Source of the DNA: a virus
Virus record (IMG/VR): IMGVR_UViG_3300041016_000422
Span: 1-44,391 of that record
Reading direction: 5' to 3' (one strand)
Length of the DNA stretch: 44,391 nucleotides
Part shown: piece after piece, positions 14,901 to 24,390 of the stretch
How positions within the stretch are numbered: the stretch's first letter is position 1
Layout of the letters: the number at the start of each line of letters is the position of its first letter
Position numbers and translations under genes: made by a program
Notes under the pieces: generated by a model
What the model was told of the DNA's origin: nothing
Seen by the model: only the letters and a program-made list of their open reading frames with translations
The model's database searches: none

Positions 14901-17900
14901 GGTTTAACGGGTCTTTGACGGTTGCGCTGTACGTTTCAGCTGTATTTTCTTCGCTGCGCTTTCCTCGTTCAATAATCTCTGCCTGGATTACCTTTGAAAG
15001 ACCTTTGTTACGGTGCTTCTTTTGGACGTGGATATGGTCGAGCTTTCGATTGCCGTCATAGTCGTGGTAATCAAACTCGGCAATCGTTTTTCCATCCAGT
15101 ACTACGCGACCCTTGCCAAAGTTCTCATTGTTAGGGTTATCTGCGGTGCTTCCGGATTGCTCAATAACCAGCTTTGCGCCGGCCAGATCAGCCGGCATCT
15201 TGGTAGCCTCTTGCGTGATGAAGCCACGCTTTGCAAGGTCTGCGTCGCGGTGATTGGCGACGTCGCCTGCTGGAGTTACGACTGCTCCTCGTCCGGCGTC
15301 TCGTCCGGACTGTTGATTTGCAGTTCCGGTGGCAGTAGTGCTTCCAGTTCCGCCGGGAATGGATCCGGCGCTTCCCCCAGGTACGCTATCTCCAGGTAGT
15401 TCTCGCGCGTTATCGGCGTCGATGTCGCTCGGAGAAAGTCCATCGTCGGGTCGGAATTCGGGCTGCTTTCCAAGCCAGCTGTAGTTACCGATTCCTCCTC
15501 CGTTTTTGTCGGTGAATTTCTTTCCAACGGCAATTGATTTCCGTTGGGCTTCTGCGAGGGAGATGTTTCCATTTTTGTAAGAATTCCAAATTTTATTGAT
15601 GGCTGCAACATTTTTAGCACTCTTGAATTCCTTGGGGAATCCACCACGGATTGCCTCCCAGGTGATAGATTGCATTTCGCGGGGCAAGATGCCGACTTCG
15701 GCAGCGGCCTGGCGGTAGGCTTCGGCGTACAGGGCGTACGTTCCGCTGACCCCGACACGGTCGTCTCCAAAGGTTCCGAAGTTGTGCTTAACCTCAATGC
15801 TCTTGCCGGCCAGCGGTCGAACAAGGGCTGCCGCTACGGCATGCGTATCAATAGTGACATGTCCGTCCTTGCTGTTAGGAGCGATGATGTTGTTGTAGAA
15901 GTTACGAACCTTATGCTCTGATCCCATCTGCTGCGAAATATTAGCGATGCTTCCGTCTTCTAGGACTGAAATCGCCTTCTTGATCATAGACAGGGAACCC
16001 CATCCGTACCTTGCAATATCGCTTTCGCCTTTCTTTGGTTTTTTCTTTGCGATACCAAGCCTGTCTCCCTCCGGGGAAAGGATATAAAATGAATTATTCG
16101 TGTACGTCTCGCTGTGCATGCGAGTGAACATGGCTTTTTGAGAAAGGTCCATATCCTTGTACTTCTTACCAATAAGCTTCTTCATGTAAGCAAGCTTCTT
16201 GGCGTCGAACAACGGTCGCTCTGGCCCCTTCTTTGGCTTGGTCGTCATCTTGGTCGCCTTGTCGTACATCTCTTGCGAGAACGGATCATTCTTATGTTGG
16301 CTCGCCACTTTCATTACATACTCCGCGAGGGCCACGTTCATAAACCAATCTTTCTGCGGGGATAGGGCCGCCATTACGGCAGCTGCCTGCTCCGGCGTTG
16401 CTCCATACTTCTTTGCAAAATCTCGCGCAATTCGGTTTGCTCCGTCATACCATAGCTTGCTTCTCGCGCGTACGGCTGGGGGGACCAGGTTATGGAGCCA
16501 GATCAGATTCTCCTTAACCATTTTAACAAAACGCTCGTTCGTCTCTCTAGCCGTCTCGCCTTCGACAGGGCGCATATTGGGATATTTCAAGACGGTCTTT
16601 GCAGACTTTTCGGCCATTTCTTCGGTCGAGTTTAAAGCGTCAGTACCAATGATTAATTTCTGTGCGACAAAATCTTCAGTTGGGTTTTTGCTGTCCGGCT
16701 GTCTAGTAGAGATTTCAGATGATCCTTCATCAAACTTTGGTGCGTTAGTTACGTTAAATTCCTTTAGGTTATTAATCGTCTCTGTGGTTGTTTTACCAAC
16801 AAGCTTCAAAGCCTTATCGAAAAGTTCTTTCAATTTCTTCTGGTCAATCTTGCCAAAGCTTTCCGTGATTGACTTGGCTACGGATGGGAAGTCCTTGACG
16901 CCGCGAGCAATCATCAAGGTCATCTTCTTAACGACAAGATAGCTAAACTGTCCACCAAGACCAACGATGTCATTGGTGCGGTTATTGTCCGTGAAGTCCC
17001 TTATTTCAGCGTCTAGGTCCAGTTCGGCTTGGGCAAGCGAACCGCCCTTGGAGGCTTCCTCGATCTTCTTGCGAAGTTTATTCGCCTGCTTGCTGTCTCC
17101 CTTGCCGGCCTTCTCAAGGTTGGCTAATTGTACCCTGGCCTGCGCGACGGCCTTTGAGTCTTCCTTGGCCGTAGCATCCGGCGCCGCTTCGGTTGCGGCA
17201 GCGGCAGGTTCAGCCGCCGGAGCTGCTTCAGTAACAGGTTCTACTGGAGCAACAACCGGCGCAGTCGGAGTATCCTGGTAGTCGTACTGCTCGTCTGGAG
17301 CGGTCGGGTCGATAGGCGCGGCGTTCGGGTTGACCGGGGCGTTAGGCTTGGCGGCAGGCTGACCGGACAGGATGCGTTCAACCTTCTCCTTGTTCTGGGC
17401 GATTCGGTCGTCCAGGTTCTTGGTCTTGCGACCTTCCTTAATAGCCTTCTCGCGCGCCTTTTGGTCGTTAATGATGTTGTTATGCGCGACGTTGATCAGA
17501 CTGCGAAGGGGCTGGGCAAGACCAGCGTATCGGCGGTCGTTACGAGGATCGGTGGCGTTGACGTTGCCGGAAGGGGCAACGGTCGGGGCGGGGGCAGAAG
17601 ACACCTGCTGACCTTTTAGCTTGGCCGCGTCTTCGCGCAGGCCGGCGACGAATGAAGACTTGGGTGTTGCGCTAGGAGCGGGGGTTGGCGCCGGCTGGGC
17701 TACCTGCGGGGCAGGTGCGGGCGTCGGTGCGGGAGCAGCCTGCTGCGCGGGAGTCGGGGCAGGGGCTGCCTGGGCGGCCTTGCGACGCATGACATCTCCA
17801 TCGGATTCAAATCCGAACCTGCTGTAGAAATCCTCAAGCCTTTGTCTCTTGGCTTGATCGCCAGCAGGGATGACCATCAAATTGATGCCTAGCTTGTCAG

Positions 17901-20367
17901 CAGCAGCAATGATTGCCTTCATTGCCTTCGTTCCAGCACCTTGACCTTTGTTCTCCGCTTCAATGTTTGCAATCTCAACCTCTGAATCGGTGTAGTTTTC
18001 AAATCGAAGGGATGAAATACCAGGCTGGCTTCCAACTTCATTTTCAAGTTTGCTTGCGTTTGTATCAGCCTGGGTCTGCTGGGCAGTAGGCGCAGGGGCA
18101 GCCACAGGAGCAGCCTGTGCGGTAGGAGCAACAGCGGCGGCGCCAAGCTTGGAGGCGATAGCCGCCTTGGTTCGACGAATCTGCTCTTCCTTCTGTTCGG
18201 TCTTGTAGTTCTTGGCCTTCAAGTCTGCCAACGCAGTTTCTTGCTCTCCAAGTCTGGCAAACAGTTTACGAAGTTCAGTCTTAACGTCTGCACGCAGGTC
18301 GTCGAACCGAGGATCCTGGCGAGGGTCGCCGCCGTTGTAGGCAGGAGTTGCTGGAGTTGCAGGAGCAGGGGTGGCTGCCGGAGCGGGAGTGGGCGTAGCC
18401 GGCGTTGGAGCGGGTGTAGCAGGAGCAGGCGTTGCGGCGGTAGGGGTGACTAGAGGGGCAGGCGCGGCAGGAGCATTCGGGCGAGCGACTGGTGCAGGAG
18501 GGACTTCGCCGGCAATCGGAGTAGATGGAGTCGGTGTGACTGGCGTAGGTGCAACAGGAGCAGGGGCAACTGGAGTCGGTGCGACCGGCGCAGGAGCGAC
18601 TGGCGCGGCTGCTGGTGCAGGTGCTGCCTCAAGCTGCGCGGTGATGCTGTCTGCTGCTTGAATAGCATCTCCATATGCAATGGCAGAGTCGTTAACGGCT
18701 TTTTCAGCAGCCTGTAACGCTGCCAGCTTTTCGGCATTCTCTGGGTCGTCCTTCAAGGCAGCTTCTGCTACCTCCTTATCGAAGAGAGATTTATTAAAAG
18801 CCGCATCGGCCTGGGACTTTCGTTCGTTGGCCGCGTTAAGTTGTTCCTGGAGGGCGATGGTAGGATCGACGGCAGGAGCGGCGGCAGGGTCAACGGCAGC
18901 AGCAGGGTCAACCGTAGGTGCTACAGGTGCAACCGGAGCAGCTGGCGGAGGCTGGGCAGCGCCGGACGTAGGAGCAATCGGAGCAGGTTCATTAACCATG
19001 CCAAGGCCGACCGTGTTGAGGCGAGCAGCGTCTGACGCGGCGTTCGCCTGGGCGTTGGCAGCGATTGCATTAGATGCAATGCCTTCCGTGTTGCCCAAAA
19101 AAGCACCTAGACCTGCCGAAGAAAGTATATCCTGGGCAGACGTTTCTTGGTTCTTTGCCCAGTTAGTAATGAATGTAGTTCCGACTTCTTCACCGGCTTC
19201 CTTTGCTCGACCAATCAAGAACCTAGAAATAAATTTAGCACCACCAGGAATAAATTCGTTAATTGCTCCCAGGCCAGTCACGGCTGCGCCTTCGACGTTG
19301 GCTTCAAACCTAGCGTCCTTCTTGCCCTGTGCATACTCTTGGTCGAAGTTTTCCGGATTCTTATTAACAGCAGCAACCCATCCATCGACGTCTTGCAGAA
19401 TATCAACGCCGTTTTCCTCGCCCCATTTAACTAGCTTCTCAAGGACGTTAGGATCATAGGACATCTTTGCTGAAGACAGGCCGCCACCCAAAAGACCTGC
19501 CGCCCTGATTGCTCCTTGGCTTGCTCCTCCTCGTCGTGCTGCTGCGGCGAGAGCCGCCGCCGCTACCACGCCTTTGGTGGTGCCAATAGCAGACCCAACA
19601 CCCAATTCAAGTACTGGTCCAGGGCTTGAGAAGAATGCTTTTGTTGCGTTCCATGCACCCTTTGCCTTGTTAAATTCATCCATGCCGGCAGACGTTCCCT
19701 GCGCTGACTTTAGCACCATATTGGTGTCTTTGATAAGACCCTTCATCTTCTCGATTTCTGAATCAAGTTGTCCTCCGTAGACTCCGTTGCGAAGGTCTTT
19801 AAGTTCATCATACTCCTCATTGCTCAAACCGCTAAACGCGGTCCGCATGTTATATCTGTGTTGAAGTTCATCCCCGCGCGCCTTAATCCCAGCTTCTCCA
19901 AGCGTGGCGTAGGTGCTGCGAGCGTTGAGGCGTCTAGCCAATCCGGCATAAAGGTCAGACTGGGTGGAGCCATACCATGATCGAACAAAGGCGTCGCTTA
20001 ATGCTCCACCTTCACCAAACAGAGGTTTGATGACAGACTTTGTCGGCTGTGATACGCGCTGTAGCGTACGACCAAACCTAGACGCAATACCTGGGGATTC
20101 TCCCTGTAATCCATTTTCACCAAGCTTGTAGTCTGGGATTACGCGATCAGCAATCTGCTCTGAAGTTAGCTTAACTGGCTGCTCGTTTGGAGCGGCAGCA
20201 ACGATGGCATCGGCGACCGACGGAGCGGCTGCGACCGGCGCCGGTTTCTCTACCTGGACGACAGGTTCAGACTGTGCATCTAGTTCTGCAAAGAGGTTTG
20301 TTTTCTTTACAGGTGACTGCTGTGCAGCCAGGTTATCTAGTTCTTCAAAAGGATTGTTGGTCGCCAT
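11944..20367 (-). CDS. Giant polyvalent / internal virion (ejection) protein
   Basis: 2807 residues, the position of T7 gp16. N-terminal half: NPFEELD/NLFAELD repeats; Ala-rich segments (about 260-300); a charged coiled-coil region (about 503-580); two Pro/Ala-rich linkers (about 580-680 and 862-1046); and between them a GNAT-like domain (about 785-865, IEAENKGQGAGTKAMKAI). About 1285-1500 resembles the DUF7178 domain of polyvalent proteins (ALSPQKDWF, HVTIDTHAVA). About 1728-1830 is a second GNAT-like domain (IHVQKKHRNKGLSKVIQ). The last 450 residues, with hydrophobic stretches (VVVSGYLTLSYINNLFLEP, MPMIAGGTMTVAASIA), resemble LPD38 domains. It probably enters the host with the DNA and delivers several activities. 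The ATG directly follows the previous TAA. Confidence 0.75.
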   Translation of the reverse strand: MATNNPFEELDNLAAQQSPVKKTNLFAELDAQSEPVVQVEKPAPVAAAPSVADAIVAAAPNEQPVKLTSEQIADRVIPDYKLGENGLQGESPGIASRFGRTLQRVSQPTKSVIKPLFGEGGALSDAFVRSWYGSTQSDLYAGLARRLNARSTYATLGEAGIKARGDELQHRYNMRTAFSGLSNEEYDELKDLRNGVYGGQLDSEIEKMKGLIKDTNMVLKSAQGTSAGMDEFNKAKGAWNATKAFFSSPGPVLELGVGSAIGTTKGVVAAAALAAAARRGGASQGAIRAAGLLGGGLSSAKMSYDPNVLEKLVKWGEENGVDILQDVDGWVAAVNKNPENFDQEYAQGKKDARFEANVEGAAVTGLGAINEFIPGGAKFISRFLIGRAKEAGEEVGTTFITNWAKNQETSAQDILSSAGLGAFLGNTEGIASNAIAANAQANAASDAARLNTVGLGMVNEPAPIAPTSGAAQPPPAAPVAPVAPTVDPAAAVDPAAAPAVDPTIALQEQLNAANERKSQADAAFNKSLFDKEVAEAALKDDPENAEKLAALQAAEKAVNDSAIAYGDAIQAADSITAQLEAAPAPAAAPVAPAPVAPTPVAPAPVAPTPVTPTPSTPIAGEVPPAPVARPNAPAAPAPLVTPTAATPAPATPAPTPATPTPAPAATPAPATPATPAYNGGDPRQDPRFDDLRADVKTELRKLFARLGEQETALADLKAKNYKTEQKEEQIRRTKAAIASKLGAAAVAPTAQAAPVAAPAPTAQQTQADTNASKLENEVGSQPGISSLRFENYTDSEVEIANIEAENKGQGAGTKAMKAIIAAADKLGINLMVIPAGDQAKRQRLEDFYSRFGFESDGDVMRRKAAQAAPAPTPAQQAAPAPTPAPAPQVAQPAPTPAPSATPKSSFVAGLREDAAKLKGQQVSSAPAPTVAPSGNVNATDPRNDRRYAGLAQPLRSLINVAHNNIINDQKAREKAIKEGRKTKNLDDRIAQNKEKVERILSGQPAAKPNAPVNPNAAPIDPTAPDEQYDYQDTPTAPVVAPVEPVTEAAPAAEPAAAATEAAPDATAKEDSKAVAQARVQLANLEKAGKGDSKQANKLRKKIEEASKGGSLAQAELDLDAEIRDFTDNNRTNDIVGLGGQFSYLVVKKMTLMIARGVKDFPSVAKSITESFGKIDQKKLKELFDKALKLVGKTTTETINNLKEFNVTNAPKFDEGSSEISTRQPDSKNPTEDFVAQKLIIGTDALNSTEEMAEKSAKTVLKYPNMRPVEGETARETNERFVKMVKENLIWLHNLVPPAVRARSKLWYDGANRIARDFAKKYGATPEQAAAVMAALSPQKDWFMNVALAEYVMKVASQHKNDPFSQEMYDKATKMTTKPKKGPERPLFDAKKLAYMKKLIGKKYKDMDLSQKAMFTRMHSETYTNNSFYILSPEGDRLGIAKKKPKKGESDIARYGWGSLSMIKKAISVLEDGSIANISQQMGSEHKVRNFYNNIIAPNSKDGHVTIDTHAVAAALVRPLAGKSIEVKHNFGTFGDDRVGVSGTYALYAEAYRQAAAEVGILPREMQSITWEAIRGGFPKEFKSAKNVAAINKIWNSYKNGNISLAEAQRKSIAVGKKFTDKNGGGIGNYSWLGKQPEFRPDDGLSPSDIDADNARELPGDSVPGGSAGSIPGGTGSTTATGTANQQSGRDAGRGAVVTPAGDVANHRDADLAKRGFITQEATKMPADLAGAKLVIEQSGSTADNPNNENFGKGRVVLDGKTIAEFDYHDYDGNRKLDHIHVQKKHRNKGLSKVIQAEIIERGKRSEENTAETYSATVKDPLNRPTAGMVSLLGKENVFDNGPDYEESARGESYAFKDPDNGEWITKTNEVTANIPDQYTPEQRKLIADIKAAAQGDPATLMERITKLLDEWERDVLGDPDKPMTKLLSISPQALSAWAYRIGKLIAKTGIKFAQWSKSMAGKMTKQQMKDIWNRAKVLARFPMSIVTLRFLDSRADKMWEHVSQNPNSPTMRKLANLIFTKAGPDADAEVTTTGPDGKPVTEAVANSIPQRIKQIRAQFANKYSNILNRFATQFANMNGDQRKEWDKQFRRYVIGLDPLPSGELGQAVLDFRQMMKELLEYQTEAGMEMGDAGEGYFPRIWSSKKIQENLQAFFTAAKEMYQKRDLRLLNKAIDEINQGVDAEAARKKDLDQKAGRRVKPDAEYQQDARDRADEQIAALQAEHDTKDDAHYQQMAEAWAWRAQNGRLDEVQLGDSGIREAKLPDHSDPRTFTTEEAAIGDAFTDDDIDKVVTRYIYAAVKKSELTRAFGVDGKKFSQMMVQLNNDGLTGDAQEEVAELIRGSLDVGNERLKGFQARFMDWANFVVVSGYLTLSYINNLFLEPISYGIRTGSPLLAIEAVAKTWAHFGRELRNSINDSNAVRKYYKGRKEFGKAMDTALAETLGLTHVELERIAQDSAIDFNSDQEVEGSPMARWLTQRVLRANLMEQSERAKISASMAIARGHLLNVARTFNGNSALQNVFSAAGVDVSAESSARAMMREAGVPDADHADFANFVASLKDMNDADYQAAVLGGDRQAIFYRQALQRTSTGMAIQTDASMKIAGSTNVFGRLLMQLMNYSYAYANLVKDRMYDTALRAVNPMAQITALDRVKYAMPMIAGGTMTVAASIATKALVASMFPSDSGDDWLEKEDELKTLDSASYAGMFGKKFEYAMRWFSRGQLPGGPIPEAIGRLGGAAYKAVANAGDSDAANYNAAKAVKDTVLKPMAVGGASAFNPVAGGVVNYYARDKDISESIVEGLSGAPKPKK

Positions 20368-21954
20368 TTAGCGCGGCTTCAGCACAGCTGCTGCCGCACC
20401 AGCACCATAACGCTCATCAAACGTAGAGGCAAGAGAAGGATCAGCCTTTAGTGCATCAATCGACTTTTGAGAAGGGATAGGCTTTGGAGCAGCCGCAGGG
20501 GCGGGCGTCTTTGCCGGAGTCTTTGCCGCTGGTGCAGCCGCCGGCTTGGCGACCTTGCCTTTGTTGGCTTCAAAGTATTGCTTAACCGTCATATTGGCAG
20601 CCTTTGCTTTCTTTATTAGATCTTCGGCAGTAATATTTAGCTCGCCGGCATAGGTCTTGGTAGACAGGTCGATGTCGCCGGCTGGTACAGACTCGGTCTT
20701 CTTTACGGCAGGGGCAGGGGCAGCTGCCTTCGGTTCTTCCTTCTTCTCTGGAACCTTGATTACAGGAGGCGTAGCCCCGGCAGGTCCAGACCCGCTGGCG
20801 ACAGCGTCGGCCAGGGCAGACGGCGCCCTAAAGCCTTCAAAGGTAATCGTTCCGTCCGGCTTATCGGCGAAGAACGTACGCTTGGTAGTACCAGGGACGG
20901 TCTTTCCGGTAATGCCATGATCCTCTTCAGATCGACGCATAGCCGCACCAAGGGTCGTGTTGCCCTTGAGGAGATATTCCATCGCACGGTCCGTAAGACT
21001 CTTGAGCTGCGCTGGGTCTACCTTCTGCCAGTCATTCTTACCTAGGGCAGCCGCGTAGTCATCCCTGTACATGTTACGCACGGAATCCTTCAACATGGCC
21101 TGCGCCTGCAAAGCCTTAACATTATCGGTCTTGTTATTGGCAATGTCTGCGACCATCTTTACCTTGTCATTGTCTGCCTTGTTGTCGATATACCAGACTC
21201 GCTTGGCCGTAAGGTCGCGTTCATTGGCAACCTTTCCTACATACCAATCCTGGACTGCAAGCTGGGTATTAACCTTGGCTTCACCTTCAGCGTCCTTGCG
21301 TTTGATTTCGGCTTCAGATTCCGTGTCTGCCCGCACGACGCCGGCTTCCGTGGCGGCTTTCTTTGCGTCATAAGTTCCGGCCTGGGCGGTCGATACAACA
21401 GTCTTACCTTCTGCGCCAGCAAGATAGTTCTGTCCCTGCGGATTAACGCGATCAGCCACATACTTCTTCTGCACCGGATCCCAAAGCATGGTGTCTCCAC
21501 CTACATTCTCCGGCTTGAACATGAACGCCGAAGCAACAGAAGGATCAATCTTACCGGTAGCAGGATCAGTAACACCTGCCATAGAGATGTCTGCTTTCGC
21601 AAGGTTATCGATTGCATTTCCTTGTCCTGTAAGGACAAGGGCTTTTCGATAATCTCCAGCATCTAGCGCAACACGACCGCGATTCTCGTTTACGCCCTTA
21701 AATACTGAAGCAAGAGAGTCATCCTGCGTTGCAAGAAATCCTGCAATTTCCATATCAGAATAACCTCCAGCCTTTAGGGCTTCATAAGTAAGGGCTTTGT
21801 TCCGGCTTTCCTGGCCGGCGGCGCGGGCGTTATTGTAACGAGCGGTAGATTGTACGGCAGCACCCTTGGCTTCAGCCTCTGGGTTGAACATACCAGCCAC
21901 GTTTTCAGCGGCCTTCGCCCAATATGGGTCGCCCTGGACGGATACTTTAGACAT
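20368..21954 (-). CDS. Internal virion protein (T7 gp15 position)
   Basis: 528 residues, no clear motif, mostly helical and charged, with a Pro/Ala/Lys-rich segment (about 400-500, ending PAAAPKPIPS). The frame ends directly before the giant protein and starts with an A shared with the previous TAA. Size, order and composition match the middle ejection protein of T7-like phages (gp14-gp15-gp16 row). The function is inferred from synteny. Confidence 0.6.
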   Translation of the reverse strand: MSKVSVQGDPYWAKAAENVAGMFNPEAEAKGAAVQSTARYNNARAAGQESRNKALTYEALKAGGYSDMEIAGFLATQDDSLASVFKGVNENRGRVALDAGDYRKALVLTGQGNAIDNLAKADISMAGVTDPATGKIDPSVASAFMFKPENVGGDTMLWDPVQKKYVADRVNPQGQNYLAGAEGKTVVSTAQAGTYDAKKAATEAGVVRADTESEAEIKRKDAEGEAKVNTQLAVQDWYVGKVANERDLTAKRVWYIDNKADNDKVKMVADIANNKTDNVKALQAQAMLKDSVRNMYRDDYAAALGKNDWQKVDPAQLKSLTDRAMEYLLKGNTTLGAAMRRSEEDHGITGKTVPGTTKRTFFADKPDGTITFEGFRAPSALADAVASGSGPAGATPPVIKVPEKKEEPKAAAPAPAVKKTESVPAGDIDLSTKTYAGELNITAEDLIKKAKAANMTVKQYFEANKGKVAKPAAAPAAKTPAKTPAPAAAPKPIPSQKSIDALKADPSLASTFDERYGAGAAAAVLKPR

Positions 21955-22772
21955 TAGAGTTTAAATTTATACATCGCCGGGAACGAACCAGACCCAAGGA
22001 AAGACTGCGGCTGAATAGTCGGAATCTTAAAAGGATCTAGCGGGAGCAGGCTGTTGCTATAATTTGCGAAGTTGTTGCTGGCGGCGTTTAGCGTCGAAGG
22101 GTTAGAGAAGTTCGCCAGCGAGTTGGTCTTATTAAGGATATCGGCTTGGCTTGGAGTGTCCCACCAACCAGACCCTGCACCAATACCGACGACAGAACCT
22201 GCCGTGGAAAGAACAGTACCAAGGGTCTTTAGGCTGTCGCCCTTCTTGGATGCGTATTCAAGTTCAACAGGAAGTACGCCAGCGGAACCTCGCATGAAGT
22301 TGCCAGTAGTGTTTAGCTTCTGGCCGGCGCGGATGTTGTCGATGGCGTTCTGGAATGTGACGTCATTGAAAGAAAGCATGTTAGCCTTGGCGCGACCCTG
22401 CTGGGTTGCGTAGCCAAGGTTCTTGGCGGCAGCAGCGTCGCCTTCGGTTGCCATTAGCTTGTTGGCAGTTTGGTCGCCGGCCAGGTTTGCACCAGTAGCC
22501 TCGATAGGCGCGCGGACTTCAGCCACAGCAGCGTCAGACGCAGCCGCTCGCGCTGCCGCAGCTTCTGACATACCAGTTTCAGTAGCGTCCCTGCCGGACT
22601 TGCCAAGAGAGTCGTCCGCTACTGCGGCGGCTTCGTCTTGGAAACCCTTCTGGCGAATGCCTTCGGCGACACGCGCGCCTTCCATAGCCTTGGCTGCGCG
22701 TCGCGCGCCTGCGGCTTGAGCGGCAGATCCTGCCGCCGTTAGGGCTAGTGCAAATGCTACTGGAGTACACAT
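21954..22772 (-). CDS. Internal virion protein (T7 gp14-like)
   Basis: 272 residues beginning MCTPVAFALALTAAGSAAQA, a hydrophobic, Ala-rich start, followed by a helical region (ARRAAKAMEGARVAEG) and a Gly-rich hydrophobic segment (VLSTAGSVVGIGAGSG) before WWDTPSQAD. Small Ala-rich inner core proteins with this layout precede the two larger ejection proteins in T7-like phages. The start sequence TATGTGTACTCC is shared with the next gene upstream. Confidence 0.6.
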   Translation of the reverse strand: MCTPVAFALALTAAGSAAQAAGARRAAKAMEGARVAEGIRQKGFQDEAAAVADDSLGKSGRDATETGMSEAAAARAAASDAAVAEVRAPIEATGANLAGDQTANKLMATEGDAAAAKNLGYATQQGRAKANMLSFNDVTFQNAIDNIRAGQKLNTTGNFMRGSAGVLPVELEYASKKGDSLKTLGTVLSTAGSVVGIGAGSGWWDTPSQADILNKTNSLANFSNPSTLNAASNNFANYSNSLLPLDPFKIPTIQPQSFLGSGSFPAMYKFKL

Positions 22773-22775
22773 AGA

Positions 22776-23237
22776 TTAGAAACGGCCAGGGCCGCCGACT
22801 TCCTGGACTGATCCAGGGGGGATGCCGAGAAGTTCGCCGACGGTGGGCTGGCGCTTAATTGGCATAGGGGAAAGTTCTTTACGCATCATGTGCCGGGGGA
22901 TGCTCTGGATGCTGTCGCTCACGATAGGACCATCAAACTCTTCCTTGGTGATAGGAACCATTGGCATATCCATAGGGGGGCCAACTTGGCGGATACGCTG
23001 GCCTGTGCGAGGATCGAAAAGTTCAGAAATCTGTCGAGCGGTCGCTCCAATGCCAGACCCCATTCCTGCACCAAGCTGCCCGGATGCCATGAGCTGTTGA
23101 GTGTCAAACTGTGGTTGACCCATAGCAGCGCCAGCCTGCGCGGAAGCCATAGCTTCCTCTTGGCTAATCTGCTTACCAGGGATATATCCTGCGGCTTGTG
23201 CGCCGGCAATGGCCTGTTGAAATTGAGGAGTACACAT
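22776..23237 (-). CDS. Virion-associated protein, unknown
   Basis: 153 residues starting MCTPQFQQAIAGAQAAGY; Gln/Ala/Gly-rich, then Pro-containing segments (PPMDMPMVPITKEEF, PTVGELLGIPPG). Not recognised. The ATG at 23237 is preferred because the longer upstream frame overlaps the preceding gene. Flanked on both sides by inner-core-like proteins, so a structural or ejection role is likely. Confidence 0.55.
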   Translation of the reverse strand: MCTPQFQQAIAGAQAAGYIPGKQISQEEAMASAQAGAAMGQPQFDTQQLMASGQLGAGMGSGIGATARQISELFDPRTGQRIRQVGPPMDMPMVPITKEEFDGPIVSDSIQSIPRHMMRKELSPMPIKRQPTVGELLGIPPGSVQEVGGPGRF

Positions 23238-23241
23238 AAAA

Positions 23242-23862
23242 TCAACCAGATTTCTCGACGCGGTTCTTGTTGGACGATCCACCAGTAACAAAGTCCTTAA
23301 AGGGCTTTAGTCCGGGACCGCCAGAATAGTAGCCAGCGTTCTGGGCTGCCCCTAGCATCCCGGTGGTATTGGCAAAGAGATTAGCCACAGGATTGAAAGC
23401 CTGCTGCTGCTCCATGATGCCGGCGGAACGAAGGGCGTTCTGGGCAGCCAACTCCGGGTCGCTGGTCATGTTGACCTGTTGGATAAGATTGTTGCGCTGG
23501 TCTTCAACGCCCTGTCGGGCTTTGATTCCCTCCGTGGCAGCAGCCTCGGCAACGGTCTGCCTTGCCATAGCATTATCACGCATCAGAACGCCGCCTTGGC
23601 GGGCGTTCTCGCTAGACTGGTCAAGGCCGGTACGAGCTAGAGAGTAAGCCAACTGGTCGCTTACTTGCTTGTACTGGTCATTGACCTGGGGGGTAGCGAA
23701 GTTGGAATAAGCCTGTCCGCGACCCTTAAAGAAGCCGTCGTCAAACCTTTCAAATTTCTGGTTGATGTTATTAACACCCTGCTTGATGCGAGCCTGGCGC
23801 GCCAACTCGTCAGCGCGAGCCTGTGCTGCACCACCGTCGCCTCCTCCTCCTCCGAAACACAT
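23242..23862 (-). CDS. Virion-associated protein with MCFGGGGG start
   Basis: 206 residues. MCFGGGGGDGGAAQARADE, then a long helical, Gln/Arg-rich region with coiled-coil character. Proteins opening MCFGGG.. are common in the internal-protein region of podoviruses. The ATG at 23862 is chosen; a short upstream extension would start inside the intergenic space. Probably an internal core or head-tail protein; function not established. Confidence 0.6.
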   Translation of the reverse strand: MCFGGGGGDGGAAQARADELARQARIKQGVNNINQKFERFDDGFFKGRGQAYSNFATPQVNDQYKQVSDQLAYSLARTGLDQSSENARQGGVLMRDNAMARQTVAEAAATEGIKARQGVEDQRNNLIQQVNMTSDPELAAQNALRSAGIMEQQQAFNPVANLFANTTGMLGAAQNAGYYSGGPGLKPFKDFVTGGSSNKNRVEKSG

Positions 23863-23898
23863 GTTATCGGGGATTCCCTCCAATGTTCAGATCTAGCT

Positions 23899-24390
23899 TC
23901 ATACTAGGGTAGATTGTGTCTCTGCCTTCGGCTTTGTCCAGCAATACAGGTAGAACGTCTCCCCGGCCTTGCCGTAGTTGGATACCTCACACTCCTTTGA
24001 CGCCCCCAGTAGCTCAAGCCATCGGTGGGCAACGTCGTGCGTGGCTATGCTCCGGCACTCCAGGCGATGCCACCCAATCTCGTCCAAGTATGGGAAGAAT
24101 ACCTTTTTGGCGAACCGATGGGTAGATAGGGATATCTCGTCAAACCTGTCGGTTGCGAACATCCAAATCGACATGACGCCGTTCCACATAGGCATGGCGC
24201 CACAGCACACGATTGGTTCTCCGTCGTCCGCGTGTAGGACAAAGCCACCGCCTCCGATCCGTAGGATACTGTTGCCAAATTCCCACGGATCGTCTGTCCA
24301 TTGGGTGGCGTAAACCTCCGCCTGGTCCTTCGCCCTCATGTTGTGAACTACATGCTGCACCCCTTCGGGATACAGTTCAGTCACTTTCAT
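23899..24390 (-). CDS. GNAT-like internal virion protein (T7 gp13-like)
   Basis: 163 residues. IVCCGAMPMWNGVMSIWMFATD and FFPYLDEIGWHRLECRSIATHDVAHRWLELLG (read in two parts) give the beta-alpha pattern of the small acetyltransferase-like fold seen in T7 gp13 (DUF2833-type). The classical acetyl-CoA loop is weak, so it may be structural only. It overlaps the nozzle gene by 14 bases. Gene order (nozzle, this, core proteins) matches T7. Confidence 0.6.
   Translation of the reverse strand: MKVTELYPEGVQHVVHNMRAKDQAEVYATQWTDDPWEFGNSILRIGGGGFVLHADDGEPIVCCGAMPMWNGVMSIWMFATDRFDEISLSTHRFAKKVFFPYLDEIGWHRLECRSIATHDVAHRWLELLGASKECEVSNYGKAGETFYLYCWTKPKAETQSTLV

Noticed and set aside
17230-18930. Low-complexity repeats and + strand open frames
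   Set aside because: These are the Pro/Ala-rich linkers of the giant protein and their antisense shadows.
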